Shown: piece by piece, positions 41,999 through 49,444 of the stretch | Numbering within the stretch: position 1 is the stretch's first letter | How the letters are laid out: each line of letters opens with the position of its first letter | NCBI GenBank assembly: GCA_900315105.1 | Contig: OMXX01000040.1 | Coordinates: 1 to 49,444 of the forward strand | DNA: 49,444 nt | Direction of reading: 5' to 3' | Source of the DNA: an uncultured Prevotellaceae bacterium | GTDB taxonomy: Bacteria; Bacteroidota; Bacteroidia; Bacteroidales; Bacteroidaceae | Program-made: the position numbers and the translations under genes | The notes under the pieces: generated by a model | What the model was told of the DNA's origin: nothing | Seen by the model: only the letters and a program-made list of their open reading frames with translations | Database searches by the model: none

Positions 41999-43888
41999 AT
42001 GAAACGACTTTGTTCTACAATATTATTATTTTCGGTAGCAGCTTTTGCTGTTGCTCAGGATGTCTGGCGTGCGTCTGACATTGCCGACTCGTTGAAGCGT
42101 GAGGCCTATTCTGTGGTGCGTGACTATCAGGCTACGGTTACTGCCAGTTCGAAGAAGTCGATGACTGTGCATTACCGTAGGGTCGTTACTATTCTCAATA
42201 AGAAAGGCGATGATCATGCTTTCTGGAACTGTACTACGGATGATTTCTCGCAGCTTTCCTCATTTAGCGGGAAGATTTACGACGAGCAGGGCAAGGTGAA
42301 ACAGAAACTGAAGCGTAGTGATGTACATACGTCACAGTATTCTCAGCATCTAGCCACAGACAATCAGAAAAACTATGTAGAGCCACCTGTCATGGACTAT
42401 CCATATACTATAGAATATGACTGGGAGGTGAAGTCGTCAGACGGTTATGTGGAATATGATTTCTTCTCTCCTGTATGGACTGACCGTCAGGCATTGGAGA
42501 AGGCATCGTTCAAGGTAACTGTCCCTACAGGTACAAAGATCAGATACATGGGCTTGCCTCATGAGCTGAATCCTCGGAAGCAAGGAGATGGAAAGAATGA
42601 CGTGTATGTTTGGAATATGTCTGCGATGCGCTGTTTAATAGACGAGGAGTTTGACGATTATTTCATGTATATTTGTCCATCTGTAATAGCCGTACCTTAC
42701 GAGTTTGTGTTTGGTGAAAGCTCTGGCGTTCTCGATACTTGGGAGAACAAAGGAAAGTGGTATCATCAGCTTGCAGAGGGTAGGGGCATCCTTCTACCTG
42801 CCGATAAGCAGAAGGTTAAGGAACTTACTGCAGATTGTAAAAATGACAAGGAAAAGATTGCAGCCTTGTATAAGTATCTTGGGGAGAAGACTCGTTATGT
42901 TAGCATTCAGCTGGGCATTGGTGGTTGGCAGCCTATGAAGGCAGAGGAAGTTGGCAAAACCGGTTTTGGCGATTGTAAGGCTCTTACCAATTATATGCAG
43001 GCATTGTTGAAGGAGGCTGGCATTGAATCATGCCAGACAATCATCAGCACACGCTATTCCGAGTTGTTGAAGGATTTCCCGAATATGCACCAGACAAACC
43101 ATGTTATCCTGACTATACCACAGGCAGATGGAAGTAATATGATTGTGGAATGTACTAATCCTCAGTTGCCTCTCGGTTTTATTCCTGGAGACTATGCCGG
43201 GCATCAAGCATTACAGGTGGTAAATGGTATGGGTAAGTTGATTCGCATTCCTGAATATACTCCAGATAATAATTATGAGAAGATGGTTGCGGATGTACAG
43301 TTGCAGGCAGATGGAAAGTCTGTTGTCAAGTTCTCTGACGACCACTATGGCGAGCGCTATGAGTCGGTTCGTTCAATCGTCTATCAAGATGACAAGAAAC
43401 GTAAGGAACGTGTCGGTCATTGGATAAGCCTTCAGGATCCTGTAGTGGAGAGTGTTAAGGTGAACGAGACAAAGACAGGAGTTCCGCATCTTGATGTACA
43501 GAGTGAGCTGAAGGGAACATACGGAAAAGTGAATGGCAATAAGATGTTTATTAATTGTAATCCTTTCCGTGGTATTCATGTTCCACGTTTCCGTAAGGAT
43601 AGGACTCGCCCGATTGTTGCAGAAAGCACATACCGTTTTGACGATGAGATAAGGATTTCCCTTCCTGAAGGTTATGTCTATCCTGCTGGTCAGAGTACAG
43701 ATTCTTCTACAACTGACTTTGGAAATTACACTCTTGACATCAAACAGGATGGGCAAAAGCTTATCGTAAAGACATGTATCACAGTTAACAAGGGTAGGTT
43801 TGATATCAGTCGTAAAGATGATTTCGCTGGTTTCCGCGAGAAGGTATCAAAGATGTTGAAAAAACAGATAATAGTAGAAAAGAAGTAA
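41999..43888 (+). CDS. DUF3857 and transglutaminase-core exported protein
   Basis: 629 residues; signal peptide MKRLCSTILLFSVAAFAVA. DUF3857 occupies about 45-245, the transglutaminase core about 260-400. The catalytic Cys is in GFGDCKALTNYMQALL near residue 325 and the His in MHQTNHVILTI; an acidic residue follows in VECTNPQLPLG. The C-terminal third is beta-rich. Substrates of these periplasmic proteins are unknown; cysteine protease-like or crosslinking action are both possible. Together with the Cys-less gene it forms a two-gene unit enclosed by repeats of the galM 3' end. Confidence 0.82.
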   Translation: MKRLCSTILLFSVAAFAVAQDVWRASDIADSLKREAYSVVRDYQATVTASSKKSMTVHYRRVVTILNKKGDDHAFWNCTTDDFSQLSSFSGKIYDEQGKVKQKLKRSDVHTSQYSQHLATDNQKNYVEPPVMDYPYTIEYDWEVKSSDGYVEYDFFSPVWTDRQALEKASFKVTVPTGTKIRYMGLPHELNPRKQGDGKNDVYVWNMSAMRCLIDEEFDDYFMYICPSVIAVPYEFVFGESSGVLDTWENKGKWYHQLAEGRGILLPADKQKVKELTADCKNDKEKIAALYKYLGEKTRYVSIQLGIGGWQPMKAEEVGKTGFGDCKALTNYMQALLKEAGIESCQTIISTRYSELLKDFPNMHQTNHVILTIPQADGSNMIVECTNPQLPLGFIPGDYAGHQALQVVNGMGKLIRIPEYTPDNNYEKMVADVQLQADGKSVVKFSDDHYGERYESVRSIVYQDDKKRKERVGHWISLQDPVVESVKVNETKTGVPHLDVQSELKGTYGKVNGNKMFINCNPFRGIHVPRFRKDRTRPIVAESTYRFDDEIRISLPEGYVYPAGQSTDSSTTDFGNYTLDIKQDGQKLIVKTCITVNKGRFDISRKDDFAGFREKVSKMLKKQIIVEKK

Positions 43889-43897
43889 TACGATTTT

Positions 43898-44040
43898 CGT
43901 ATTATCTCCTAATTGCTGTCGTTTTACCTCCTATCTTCCTCCGAACCAAACTCGGTGGAAGTCCGTTCTTTGTTCGCTATATGAACGGACCTTCATCGAG
44001 TTTGGTTCCTTTTTATAGTGGAGTCATAACGATATTACAT
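43898..44040. repeat. 11-base-period array with a long hairpin
   Basis: From 43898 successive 11-base units begin with CG or CT for ten units (CGTATTATCTC, CTAATTGCTGT, CGTTTTACCTC, CTATCTTCCTC, CGAACCAAACT and so on), with weaker phase to about 44040. Units 5-10 form the hairpin listed separately. Confidence 0.55.
43943..44008. terminator. Bidirectional terminator hairpin between converging genes
   Basis: Arms GAACCAAACTCG (43943-43954) and CGAGTTTGGTTC (43997-44008) pair perfectly; inside them GTCCGTTC and GAACGGAC continue the stem. CCTTTTTA follows on the plus strand. It lies between the DUF3857 pair and galM, which converge. Confidence 0.75.
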
Positions 44041-44057
44041 AGGAGATGATGAGTTGT

Positions 44058-45104
44058 TTAGTCGAAATGGAATATTGTTGTGCTTCTGAACGTTTCACCA
44101 GGCCTTAGAATTGTAGAAGGCCATTGTGGGTTATTTGGTGAATCGGGGAAATGCATAGTTTCGAAACATACAGCATTTCTGCGATTATGAGGCTTCCCGT
44201 TTTTGCCAATCATATTGCCCTTGTGCCCATTGGCTGTATATATCTGTAGAGCTGGCTCGGTGGTATATACTTCCACGGTTATATCCGTATGATTATCCAC
44301 GAGACGAGCTGCAAGTCTTGACAGATCGCCGTTTGTATTCAGTTTATAGCAATGGTCGTAACCTTTGGTTATATTGAGTTGGTTGTTGGGGGTATCTATT
44401 CTTTCGCCGATGAGGTGAGGTGTGCGGAAATCGAAAGGGGTGTCTTTTACGGTAGCCAGTTTGCCTGTTACTCGTTTACTCATATCATATACCGCAAAAC
44501 TATCAGCGTCAAGCCATAGTTCTTCTTCAAGCACATTGGAGGCATGATCGCCAGTAAGATTGAAGAAGTTGTGATTGGCAATATTGACGACGGTAGGTTT
44601 GGTGGTAGTCGCTTTATAGTCAATGCGTAGATCCTGCTTTTGGGTCAGGGTATATGTAACATCGAGAGTCAATTCTCCCGGAAACCCATTTTCACCATCG
44701 GGTGAGATGTATCGCATGGTAATGCTTGTGTCATTATGAGAGATGATATCCCATATACGCTCGGAAAAGTTGGGTGAACCGCCGTGAGAGCAATCTCCGT
44801 GATGCCTGATTTGGAGCATATATTCATTGCCGTCAATCTTAAGATATCCTCCGGTGATTCTGCCTATGTATCTTCCAACCACGGCACCGAAGTTCTGTCG
44901 TTCCAATGTGTATTGTTCAAGGCTGTCAAAACCAAGGGCAAGGTCTATATTTCTGAATATGAGTTTATGAATACGTGCACCATAGTCCATTACCTTCATT
45001 TCCATATTAGGGGCACGAAGGGTGTAGGTCTTGATTTCTTCTTGCTGTGCATAGGAGAATATGGATATGGAGATTAGTACCAGACTAATAATGTATTTCT
45101 TCAT
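44058..45104 (-). CDS. galM: Exported aldose 1-epimerase
   Basis: 348 residues with a signal peptide (MKKYIISLVLISISIFSYAQ). Visible are NFGAVVGRYIGRITGG, HHGDCSHGGSPNFSERIWDI, the catalytic His in VNIANHNFFNLTG near residue 175, and the acid CFETMHFPDSPNNPQ at the end. It interconverts alpha- and beta-sugar anomers, here in the periplasm, ahead of uptake of sugars. The last 126 bases are repeated at 39533-39658. A TATCTTTG -7 box on the minus strand (45138-45145) lies 33 bases from the start. Confidence 0.92.
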   Translation of the reverse strand: MKKYIISLVLISISIFSYAQQEEIKTYTLRAPNMEMKVMDYGARIHKLIFRNIDLALGFDSLEQYTLERQNFGAVVGRYIGRITGGYLKIDGNEYMLQIRHHGDCSHGGSPNFSERIWDIISHNDTSITMRYISPDGENGFPGELTLDVTYTLTQKQDLRIDYKATTTKPTVVNIANHNFFNLTGDHASNVLEEELWLDADSFAVYDMSKRVTGKLATVKDTPFDFRTPHLIGERIDTPNNQLNITKGYDHCYKLNTNGDLSRLAARLVDNHTDITVEVYTTEPALQIYTANGHKGNMIGKNGKPHNRRNAVCFETMHFPDSPNNPQWPSTILRPGETFRSTTIFHFD

Positions 45105-45137
45105 TGAATATAGTGTATATTAGTTACTATTTGGGGA

Positions 45138-45175
45138 CAAAGATAGTATTTTTTCTGAAAATTTTATTATCTTTG
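45138..45175. promoter_or_regulatory. Divergent -7 elements for galM and rnhB
   Basis: TATCTTTG occurs on the minus strand at 45138-45145 (galM) and on the plus strand at 45168-45175 (rnhB), 20 bases before the rnhB start. Neither has a strong TTTG -33 box. The two promoters overlap, so they may compete. Confidence 0.45.
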
Positions 45176-45195
45176 CCGGAAAAAATTAGGATTTC

Positions 45196-45867
45196 ATGCT
45201 AAAGAATCACTTTTATGATGGAAAGATAGAGGCTGGATGCGATGAAGCCGGGAGGGGATGCCTTGCCGGCTCGGTCTTTGCCGCTGCCGTAATTCTGCCC
45301 GACAACTATCAGAATGATATGCTCAATGACTCCAAGCAACTCACGGAGAAGAAACGTTATATGCTTCGTGAACAGATTGAGCGTGATGCTGTTGCATGGG
45401 CGGTAGGTATTGTTACGGCTGCTGAGATTGACAAGATCAACATTCTCAACTCCTCTATTCTTGCCATGCATAGGGCTCTTGATCAGTTGAAGGTTCGACC
45501 AGAGGCAATAATTGTGGATGGTAATAGGTTCAAACCATATCGTGAACCGTCGGGTGATGAGGCAAACATATCTTCATTTGAGAGAAAGAAAGGAATGATA
45601 TTACCTCACACCACAATCGTGAAAGGTGACGGTAAATACCTTGCAATCGCGGCTGCGTCAATCCTTGCAAAGACGTACAGGGATGACTATATGAACGAGA
45701 TAGATGCTGAATATCCAGCCTATCAATGGAAGAAGAACAAGGGATATCCAACCAAGGCTCATTATGCAGCTATCCGTGAGACTGGTCCTTCTCCTTATCA
45801 CAGGCTTACTTTCAAGGGCGTGGTTGATACGCAGTTGGAATTGGATTTTGGCAGTGAAGAGGCATAA
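45196..45867 (+). CDS. rnhB: Ribonuclease HII
   Basis: 223 residues. The catalytic motif CDEAGRGCLAG is at about residue 15; DSKQLTEKKR, IIVDGNRF and AIAAASILAKTYRDDYM follow. It removes ribonucleotides from RNA-DNA hybrids. The length is normal. Confidence 0.94.
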   Translation: MLKNHFYDGKIEAGCDEAGRGCLAGSVFAAAVILPDNYQNDMLNDSKQLTEKKRYMLREQIERDAVAWAVGIVTAAEIDKINILNSSILAMHRALDQLKVRPEAIIVDGNRFKPYREPSGDEANISSFERKKGMILPHTTIVKGDGKYLAIAAASILAKTYRDDYMNEIDAEYPAYQWKKNKGYPTKAHYAAIRETGPSPYHRLTFKGVVDTQLELDFGSEEA

Positions 45868-45933
45868 ATTGCAAACACGACTTTATAATTTTCCGCACAC
45901 TTACGTTGTAAGTGCAAGAAAACAGGCTCGAAG

Positions 45934-45965
45934 TTTGTCAATGTCACAAATTTTTAGTAATTTTG
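45934..45965 (+). promoter_or_regulatory. Promoter of gpmI
   Basis: TTTG (45934-45937), 20-base spacer, TAATTTTG (45958-45965). Confidence 0.7.
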
Positions 45966-46015
45966 CGCCCCGAAATAGGAGATTGTAAACAGTAAATTCA
46001 ATTATATAAAAAATT

Positions 46016-47530
46016 ATGGCAAAGAAAGCTCTTTTGATGATTCTCGACGGATGGGGAATCGGCAAGCATGGTAAAGGGGACGTAATTTTCAACACCCCAA
46101 CTCCTTATCTGGATTACCTCCAGGCAGTTAGCAGTGTATCACAGCTCCAGGCTTCAGGTGAGGACGTAGGTCTTCCTGACGGTCAGATGGGTAACTCAGA
46201 GGTTGGTCACCTTAACATTGGTGCAGGTCGTATCGTATATCAGGACCTCGTTAAGATCAACCGCGCTTGCAAGGACGGTTCTATCGCTAAGAATCCTCAG
46301 GTAGTAGAGGCTTACACATATGCTAAGGAGAATGGCAAGAAGCTCCACCTCATGGGTCTTACTTCTAATGGTGGTGTTCATTCTTCACTCGATCATCTCT
46401 TTAAGCTTATCGAGGTAGGTAAGGAGTATGGTCTTAAGAATCAGACCTTCGTTCATTGCTTTATGGACGGTCGTGATACTGACCCACGTTCAGGTAAGGG
46501 CTTTATCGAGCAGCTTACAGAGGTTTGTAAGGCTAACGACGCAGCTATCGCAAGCATCATCGGTCGTTTCTATGCAATGGATCGTGACAAGCGTTGGGAG
46601 CGTGTTAAGGAGGCTTACGATCTTCTCGTATCTGGCACAGGTAAGAAGGCAACTGACATGGTTAAGGCTATGCAGGAGAGCTATGACGAGGGTGTAACTG
46701 ACGAGTTCATCAAGGCTATCAGCAACGCTAACGTAAACGGTAATATCGAGGAGGGTGACGTTGTTATCTTCATCAACTTCCGTAACGACCGTGCTAAGGA
46801 GCTTACACAGGTTCTTACTCAGGAGAACATCGAGGATATGAAGACTATCCCAGGTCTGAAGTACTATTGTATGACTCCATACGACGCTAACTTCAAGGGC
46901 GTTGGTATTCTCTTCCCTAAGGAGAACGTAACAAATACTCTTGGTGAGTACCTCTCTCAGCAGGGTAAGAAGCAGCTCCATACAGCTGAGACAGAGAAGT
47001 ACGCTCACGTTACATTCTTCTTCAATGGTGGTCGTGAGGCTCCATACGAGGGTGAGGATCGTGTACTCGTTGCTTCTCCAAAGGTTGCTACATACGACCT
47101 CAAGCCTGAGATGTCTGCTTACGAGGTTAAGGACAAGCTCGTTGCTAACATCAAGAAGAATGAGTATGACTTCATCGTTGTAAACTTCGCTAATGGTGAT
47201 ATGGTAGGTCACACAGGCGTTTACAATGCTATCGCAAAGGCAGTTCACGCAGTTGACAACTGTGTTCGTGACGTTATCGAGGCTGCTAAGGAGACTGGTT
47301 ATGAGGCTATCATCATTGCTGACCACGGTAATGCTGACAACGCTATCAACGAGGACGGTACTCCAAACACAGCACACTCTCTCAACCCAGTTCCATTCAT
47401 CTATGTTACTGACAATAACTCAGCAACAGTTAAGGATGGTCGTCTGGCTGACGTTGCTCCTTCTATCCTCCACATCATGGGATTGGAGAAGCCTGCTGAT
47501 ATGACAGGTGAGAACCTCATTGTAGATTAA
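46016..47530 (+). CDS. gpmI: 2,3-bisphosphoglycerate-independent phosphoglycerate mutase
   Basis: 504 residues, full length. The alkaline phosphatase-type site is visible in [14 protein letters not shown], the phosphoserine in [14 protein letters not shown] near residue 65, [27 protein letters not shown], and [14 protein letters not shown] near the C-terminus. It interconverts 3- and 2-phosphoglycerate in glycolysis using manganese. Codon use is as strongly biased as in pnp, suggesting high expression. The gene has its own promoter and is followed by ung after 24 bases. Confidence 0.96.
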   Translation: MAKKALLMILDGWGIGKHGKGDVIFNTPTPYLDYLQAVSSVSQLQASGEDVGLPDGQMGNSEVGHLNIGAGRIVYQDLVKINRACKDGSIAKNPQVVEAYTYAKENGKKLHLMGLTSNGGVHSSLDHLFKLIEVGKEYGLKNQTFVHCFMDGRDTDPRSGKGFIEQLTEVCKANDAAIASIIGRFYAMDRDKRWERVKEAYDLLVSGTGKKATDMVKAMQESYDEGVTDEFIKAISNANVNGNIEEGDVVIFINFRNDRAKELTQVLTQENIEDMKTIPGLKYYCMTPYDANFKGVGILFPKENVTNTLGEYLSQQGKKQLHTAETEKYAHVTFFFNGGREAPYEGEDRVLVASPKVATYDLKPEMSAYEVKDKLVANIKKNEYDFIVVNFANGDMVGHTGVYNAIAKAVHAVDNCVRDVIEAAKETGYEAIIIADHGNADNAINEDGTPNTAHSLNPVPFIYVTDNNSATVKDGRLADVAPSILHIMGLEKPADMTGENLIVD

Positions 47531-47554
47531 TTAAACTATCCCAACCTTTCGCTT

Positions 47555-48256
47555 ATGGAAGTTAAAATAGCGGATTCTTGGAAAGAAATATTACAGAGTG
47601 AGTTTGACAAGGAGTACTTTGTCAGACTCACTCAATTTGTTAAGGCTGAATATGCTTCCGGCAAGTGCTATCCTCCGGGAAATGAGATTTTCAACGCCTT
47701 TTCGCTTTGTCCTCTTGAGAAGGTAAAGGTGGTTCTGCTTGGTCAGGATCCTTATCATGAGCCCGGACAGGCTGAAGGTCTCTGTTTCTCGGTAAAGGAC
47801 GGAATACCTCTGCCTCCGTCTCTTATTAATATATTTAAAGAGGTGAAGGAAGATGTTGGTAGTGTGCCAGAACTTTCAGAAGTTGCTGCTCAAAGAGGAC
47901 AGAGAATGTATAACGGTTCTCTTCGCAGATGGGCAGAGCAGGGAGTTCTTCTTCTCAACGCCACCCTTACGGTTCGCGAGCACATGGCAGGTTCTCATCA
48001 GAAACATGGTTGGGAAACTTTCACGGATGCTGTCATAAAGGCTGTTTCCGATACTCAGGAGCACGTTGTGTTCATTCTCTGGGGTGGATATGCGAGAAGT
48101 AAGAAATACCTTATTGACAAACAGAAGCATTTGATTCTGGAGTCTGTTCATCCATCACCTCTTTCTGCCAATAGAGGCGGGTGGTTTGGTAATCATCATT
48201 TCTCCCAATGTAATGCTTATCTTGAGCAGCATGGTAAGGAGAAGATAAATTGGTGA
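47555..48256 (+). CDS. ung: Uracil-DNA glycosylase
   Basis: 233 residues of family 1 UDG. The water-activating motif is LLGQDPYHEPGQAEGL near residue 62; LLLNATLTVREHMAGSH and the intercalation loop HPSPLSANRGGWFG complete the site. It removes uracil from DNA to start base excision repair. Confidence 0.95.
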   Translation: MEVKIADSWKEILQSEFDKEYFVRLTQFVKAEYASGKCYPPGNEIFNAFSLCPLEKVKVVLLGQDPYHEPGQAEGLCFSVKDGIPLPPSLINIFKEVKEDVGSVPELSEVAAQRGQRMYNGSLRRWAEQGVLLLNATLTVREHMAGSHQKHGWETFTDAVIKAVSDTQEHVVFILWGGYARSKKYLIDKQKHLILESVHPSPLSANRGGWFGNHHFSQCNAYLEQHGKEKINW

Positions 48257-48260
48257 TTCA

Positions 48261-48296
48261 TAAATAGTAAATAGTAAATTCGTAAATAGTAAATAG
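48261..48296. repeat. TAAATAG heptamer array
   Basis: TAAATAG TAAATAG TAAATTCG TAAATAG TAAATAG, one unit having 8 bases. It fills the gap between ung and the DUF3109 gene. Confidence 0.65.
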
Positions 48297-48300
48297 CTTG

Positions 48301-48930
48301 ATGCTTCCAATGGTACAGATAGGTGATGTTATCGTGTCACCTGATATTTTTACGGAATACTTCTGTTGCGACCTTGAGAAATGCAAAGGCGAATGTTGTA
48401 TTGAAGGTGATGCGGGCGCTCCTGTTACCCTTGAGGAAGTCGGGGAACTTGAGAACGTCCTTGATGTTGTGTGGCCTGATCTAAGTGCTCAGGCACAGGC
48501 TGTCATAGACAAACAAGGGGTTGCCTATACTGATGAGGAAGGCGATCTCGTCACAAGCATCGTAGGAGGCAAGGATTGCGTGTTTACTTATTACGATGAC
48601 CTTGACGTAGGCACTAAGGAAAAACCATGTGTTGTGAAGAATTGCTGTCTATGTGCCACGGAGAAAGCATTTAGGGCAGGAAAGACCAACTGGTGCAAGC
48701 CTATCAGTTGCGCGCTCTATCCTATTCGTGTGGCAAATCTCAGTAACGGACTTGTAGGTCTTAATTATAACCAATGGAGTGTATGCAAATGTGCCCGTGA
48801 GAAGGGCCGAGAACTTAAACTCCCTCTGTGGCAGTTTCTCAAAGATCCTCTCATCCGTCGTTTTGGCGAGGAATGGTATGGTTGGCTTTCCGACTGTGCC
48901 AAGGAGTTTGAGAAGATGAGGCATGAGTAA
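48301..48930 (+). CDS. DUF3109 family cysteine-rich protein
   Basis: 209 residues from the ATG at 48301 (a TTG precedes it). The N-terminal FCCDLEKCKGECCIEGDAGA and the central KPCVVKNCCLCATEKAFRAG, NWCKPISCALYPIR and WSVCKCAREKG make at least 12 conserved-looking Cys. They resemble the YkgJ-type zinc or iron-sulfur-binding proteins. The function is unknown. The start could also be three codons later. It is the last protein gene before the rRNA operon. Confidence 0.85.
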   Translation: MLPMVQIGDVIVSPDIFTEYFCCDLEKCKGECCIEGDAGAPVTLEEVGELENVLDVVWPDLSAQAQAVIDKQGVAYTDEEGDLVTSIVGGKDCVFTYYDDLDVGTKEKPCVVKNCCLCATEKAFRAGKTNWCKPISCALYPIRVANLSNGLVGLNYNQWSVCKCAREKGRELKLPLWQFLKDPLIRRFGEEWYGWLSDCAKEFEKMRHE

Positions 48931-49070
48931 GAGCCTTTATATATTTAATAGGTAATATTGTATTTGATGACATGTTCCGCTCAGATTTTCCAAACAATGG
49001 GTCTGTTCTTCGGTTTTTGTTGTCAAATTCTCGGAAATAAAACTTTTTTCGAAAATAATCCCCGAAAAAT

Positions 49071-49101
49071 TTTGCCAGTTCGGGGAAAAGCAGTACCTTT
49101 G
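49071..49101 (+). promoter_or_regulatory. rRNA operon promoter
   Basis: TTTG (49071-49074), 19-base spacer, TACCTTTG (49094-49101). It is about 260 bases upstream of the 16S gene. The region 48931-49070 has nothing else clear. Confidence 0.75.
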
Positions 49102-49363
49102 CACTCGCTTTCGGAAAAACGGTGCTTGCCACCATATGGAAGAGAGCATAAAGAAAGAGTTCTTTGACAAGATTTACATAAACAGAAAGTAGTAGTACAA
49201 GAAGCAAGTGAGCAAGTCTCACTTGGGTAGAAAACGAACCGATCAATTCTCCTCCTTAACTGGAGGAAAAGAGAAAAGACTTCTTAATAAATAAAAGGAT
49301 AGTCGTCCCGAGCAAGACAACGTAGCCTGCAAGCAATTGCAGGTGACATTATAAAGAAATTTT
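49102..49363 (+). promoter_or_regulatory. rRNA operon leader with boxA-like site and hairpins
   Basis: GTTCTTTGACAAG at 49159-49171 resembles boxA (TGCTCTTTAACA in E. coli), the antitermination signal bound by NusB. Hairpins: CAAGTGAG / CTCACTTG (49205-49225), TCCTCC / GGAGGA (49250-49267) and CCTGCAA / TTGCAGG (49326-49343). The last could be part of the RNase III processing region. Confidence 0.6.

Positions 49364-49444
<81 letters not shown>

Noticed and set aside
46490..47377. 295-codon frame opposite gpmI
   Set aside because: Same cause as in pnp: biased codons in a highly expressed gene. No promoter or recognisable domain.

Overview
The window is a chromosomal segment from a Bacteroidota bacterium, most likely a Prevotella-type member of the Bacteroidales. 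Evidence: the 16S rRNA 5' end at the right edge; promoters of the TTTG / TAnnTTTG type with a 19-20 base spacer, instead of -35/-10 boxes; lipoproteins with short Cys lipoboxes; BspA-type leucine-rich repeat proteins ending in a GKK-V-VK tail; and typical families (DUF3160, DUF3857, DUF3109, THUMP-like methyltransferase). No phage, IS transposase, CRISPR array or tRNA was seen.

Layout. 0.3-6.1 kb (minus strand): exonuclease, CapA-like lipoprotein, DUF3160 lipoprotein, small lipoprotein, AAA ATPase. 6.7-7.7 kb: ECF sigma factor with a downstream membrane protein, probably its anti-sigma partner. 7.9-13.5 kb: topA-aroK-speA-argB, tightly coupled (two ATGA overlaps). 13.8-14.5 kb: a HigBA toxin-antitoxin pair bracketed by direct repeats. 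14.7-17.5 kb: large LRR surface protein. 18.1-22.0 kb: CYTH protein, a 51-residue membrane protein, prfB and an acyl-CoA ligase. 22.2-30.3 kb: M20 deacylase, dprA, M28 lipoprotein, a C26-M19 peptidase fusion, Lrp-type regulator, ybeY, coaD, ruvB. 30.4-39.5 kb (plus strand): THUMP-like methyltransferase, second LRR protein, pnp, sufS, a TrmH-type methyltransferase, GNAT. 40.0-43.9 kb: two DUF3857/transglutaminase-like exported proteins. 44.1-49.4 kb: galM, rnhB, gpmI, ung, DUF3109 protein, then the promoter, leader and start of an rRNA operon.

The protein-coding content is mostly housekeeping. Argininosuccinate-type metabolism is represented by ArgB and an ArgE-like M20 enzyme, with SpeA drawing arginine towards agmatine. 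DNA maintenance is represented by TopA, DprA, RuvB, Ung, RNase HII.

The unusual content is non-coding and repetitive. (1) Degenerate tandem arrays with a strict 7-base period occur at about ten sites, some inside genes (sigma factor linker, peptidase fusion, CapA signal peptide). (2) Arrays with an 11-base period, several switching to the inverted orientation halfway, occur at four intergenic sites. (3) Very long imperfect palindromes (arms 50-200 bases) fill gaps, including both flanks of the second LRR gene. (4) A 126-base direct repeat of the 3' end of galM lies on the far side of the two DUF3857 genes, as if that pair had been inserted at the galM terminus. (5) higBA and prfB are each flanked by paired repeats. 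I found no clear new enzymatic or defence system; the repeat families are the best candidate for something undescribed.
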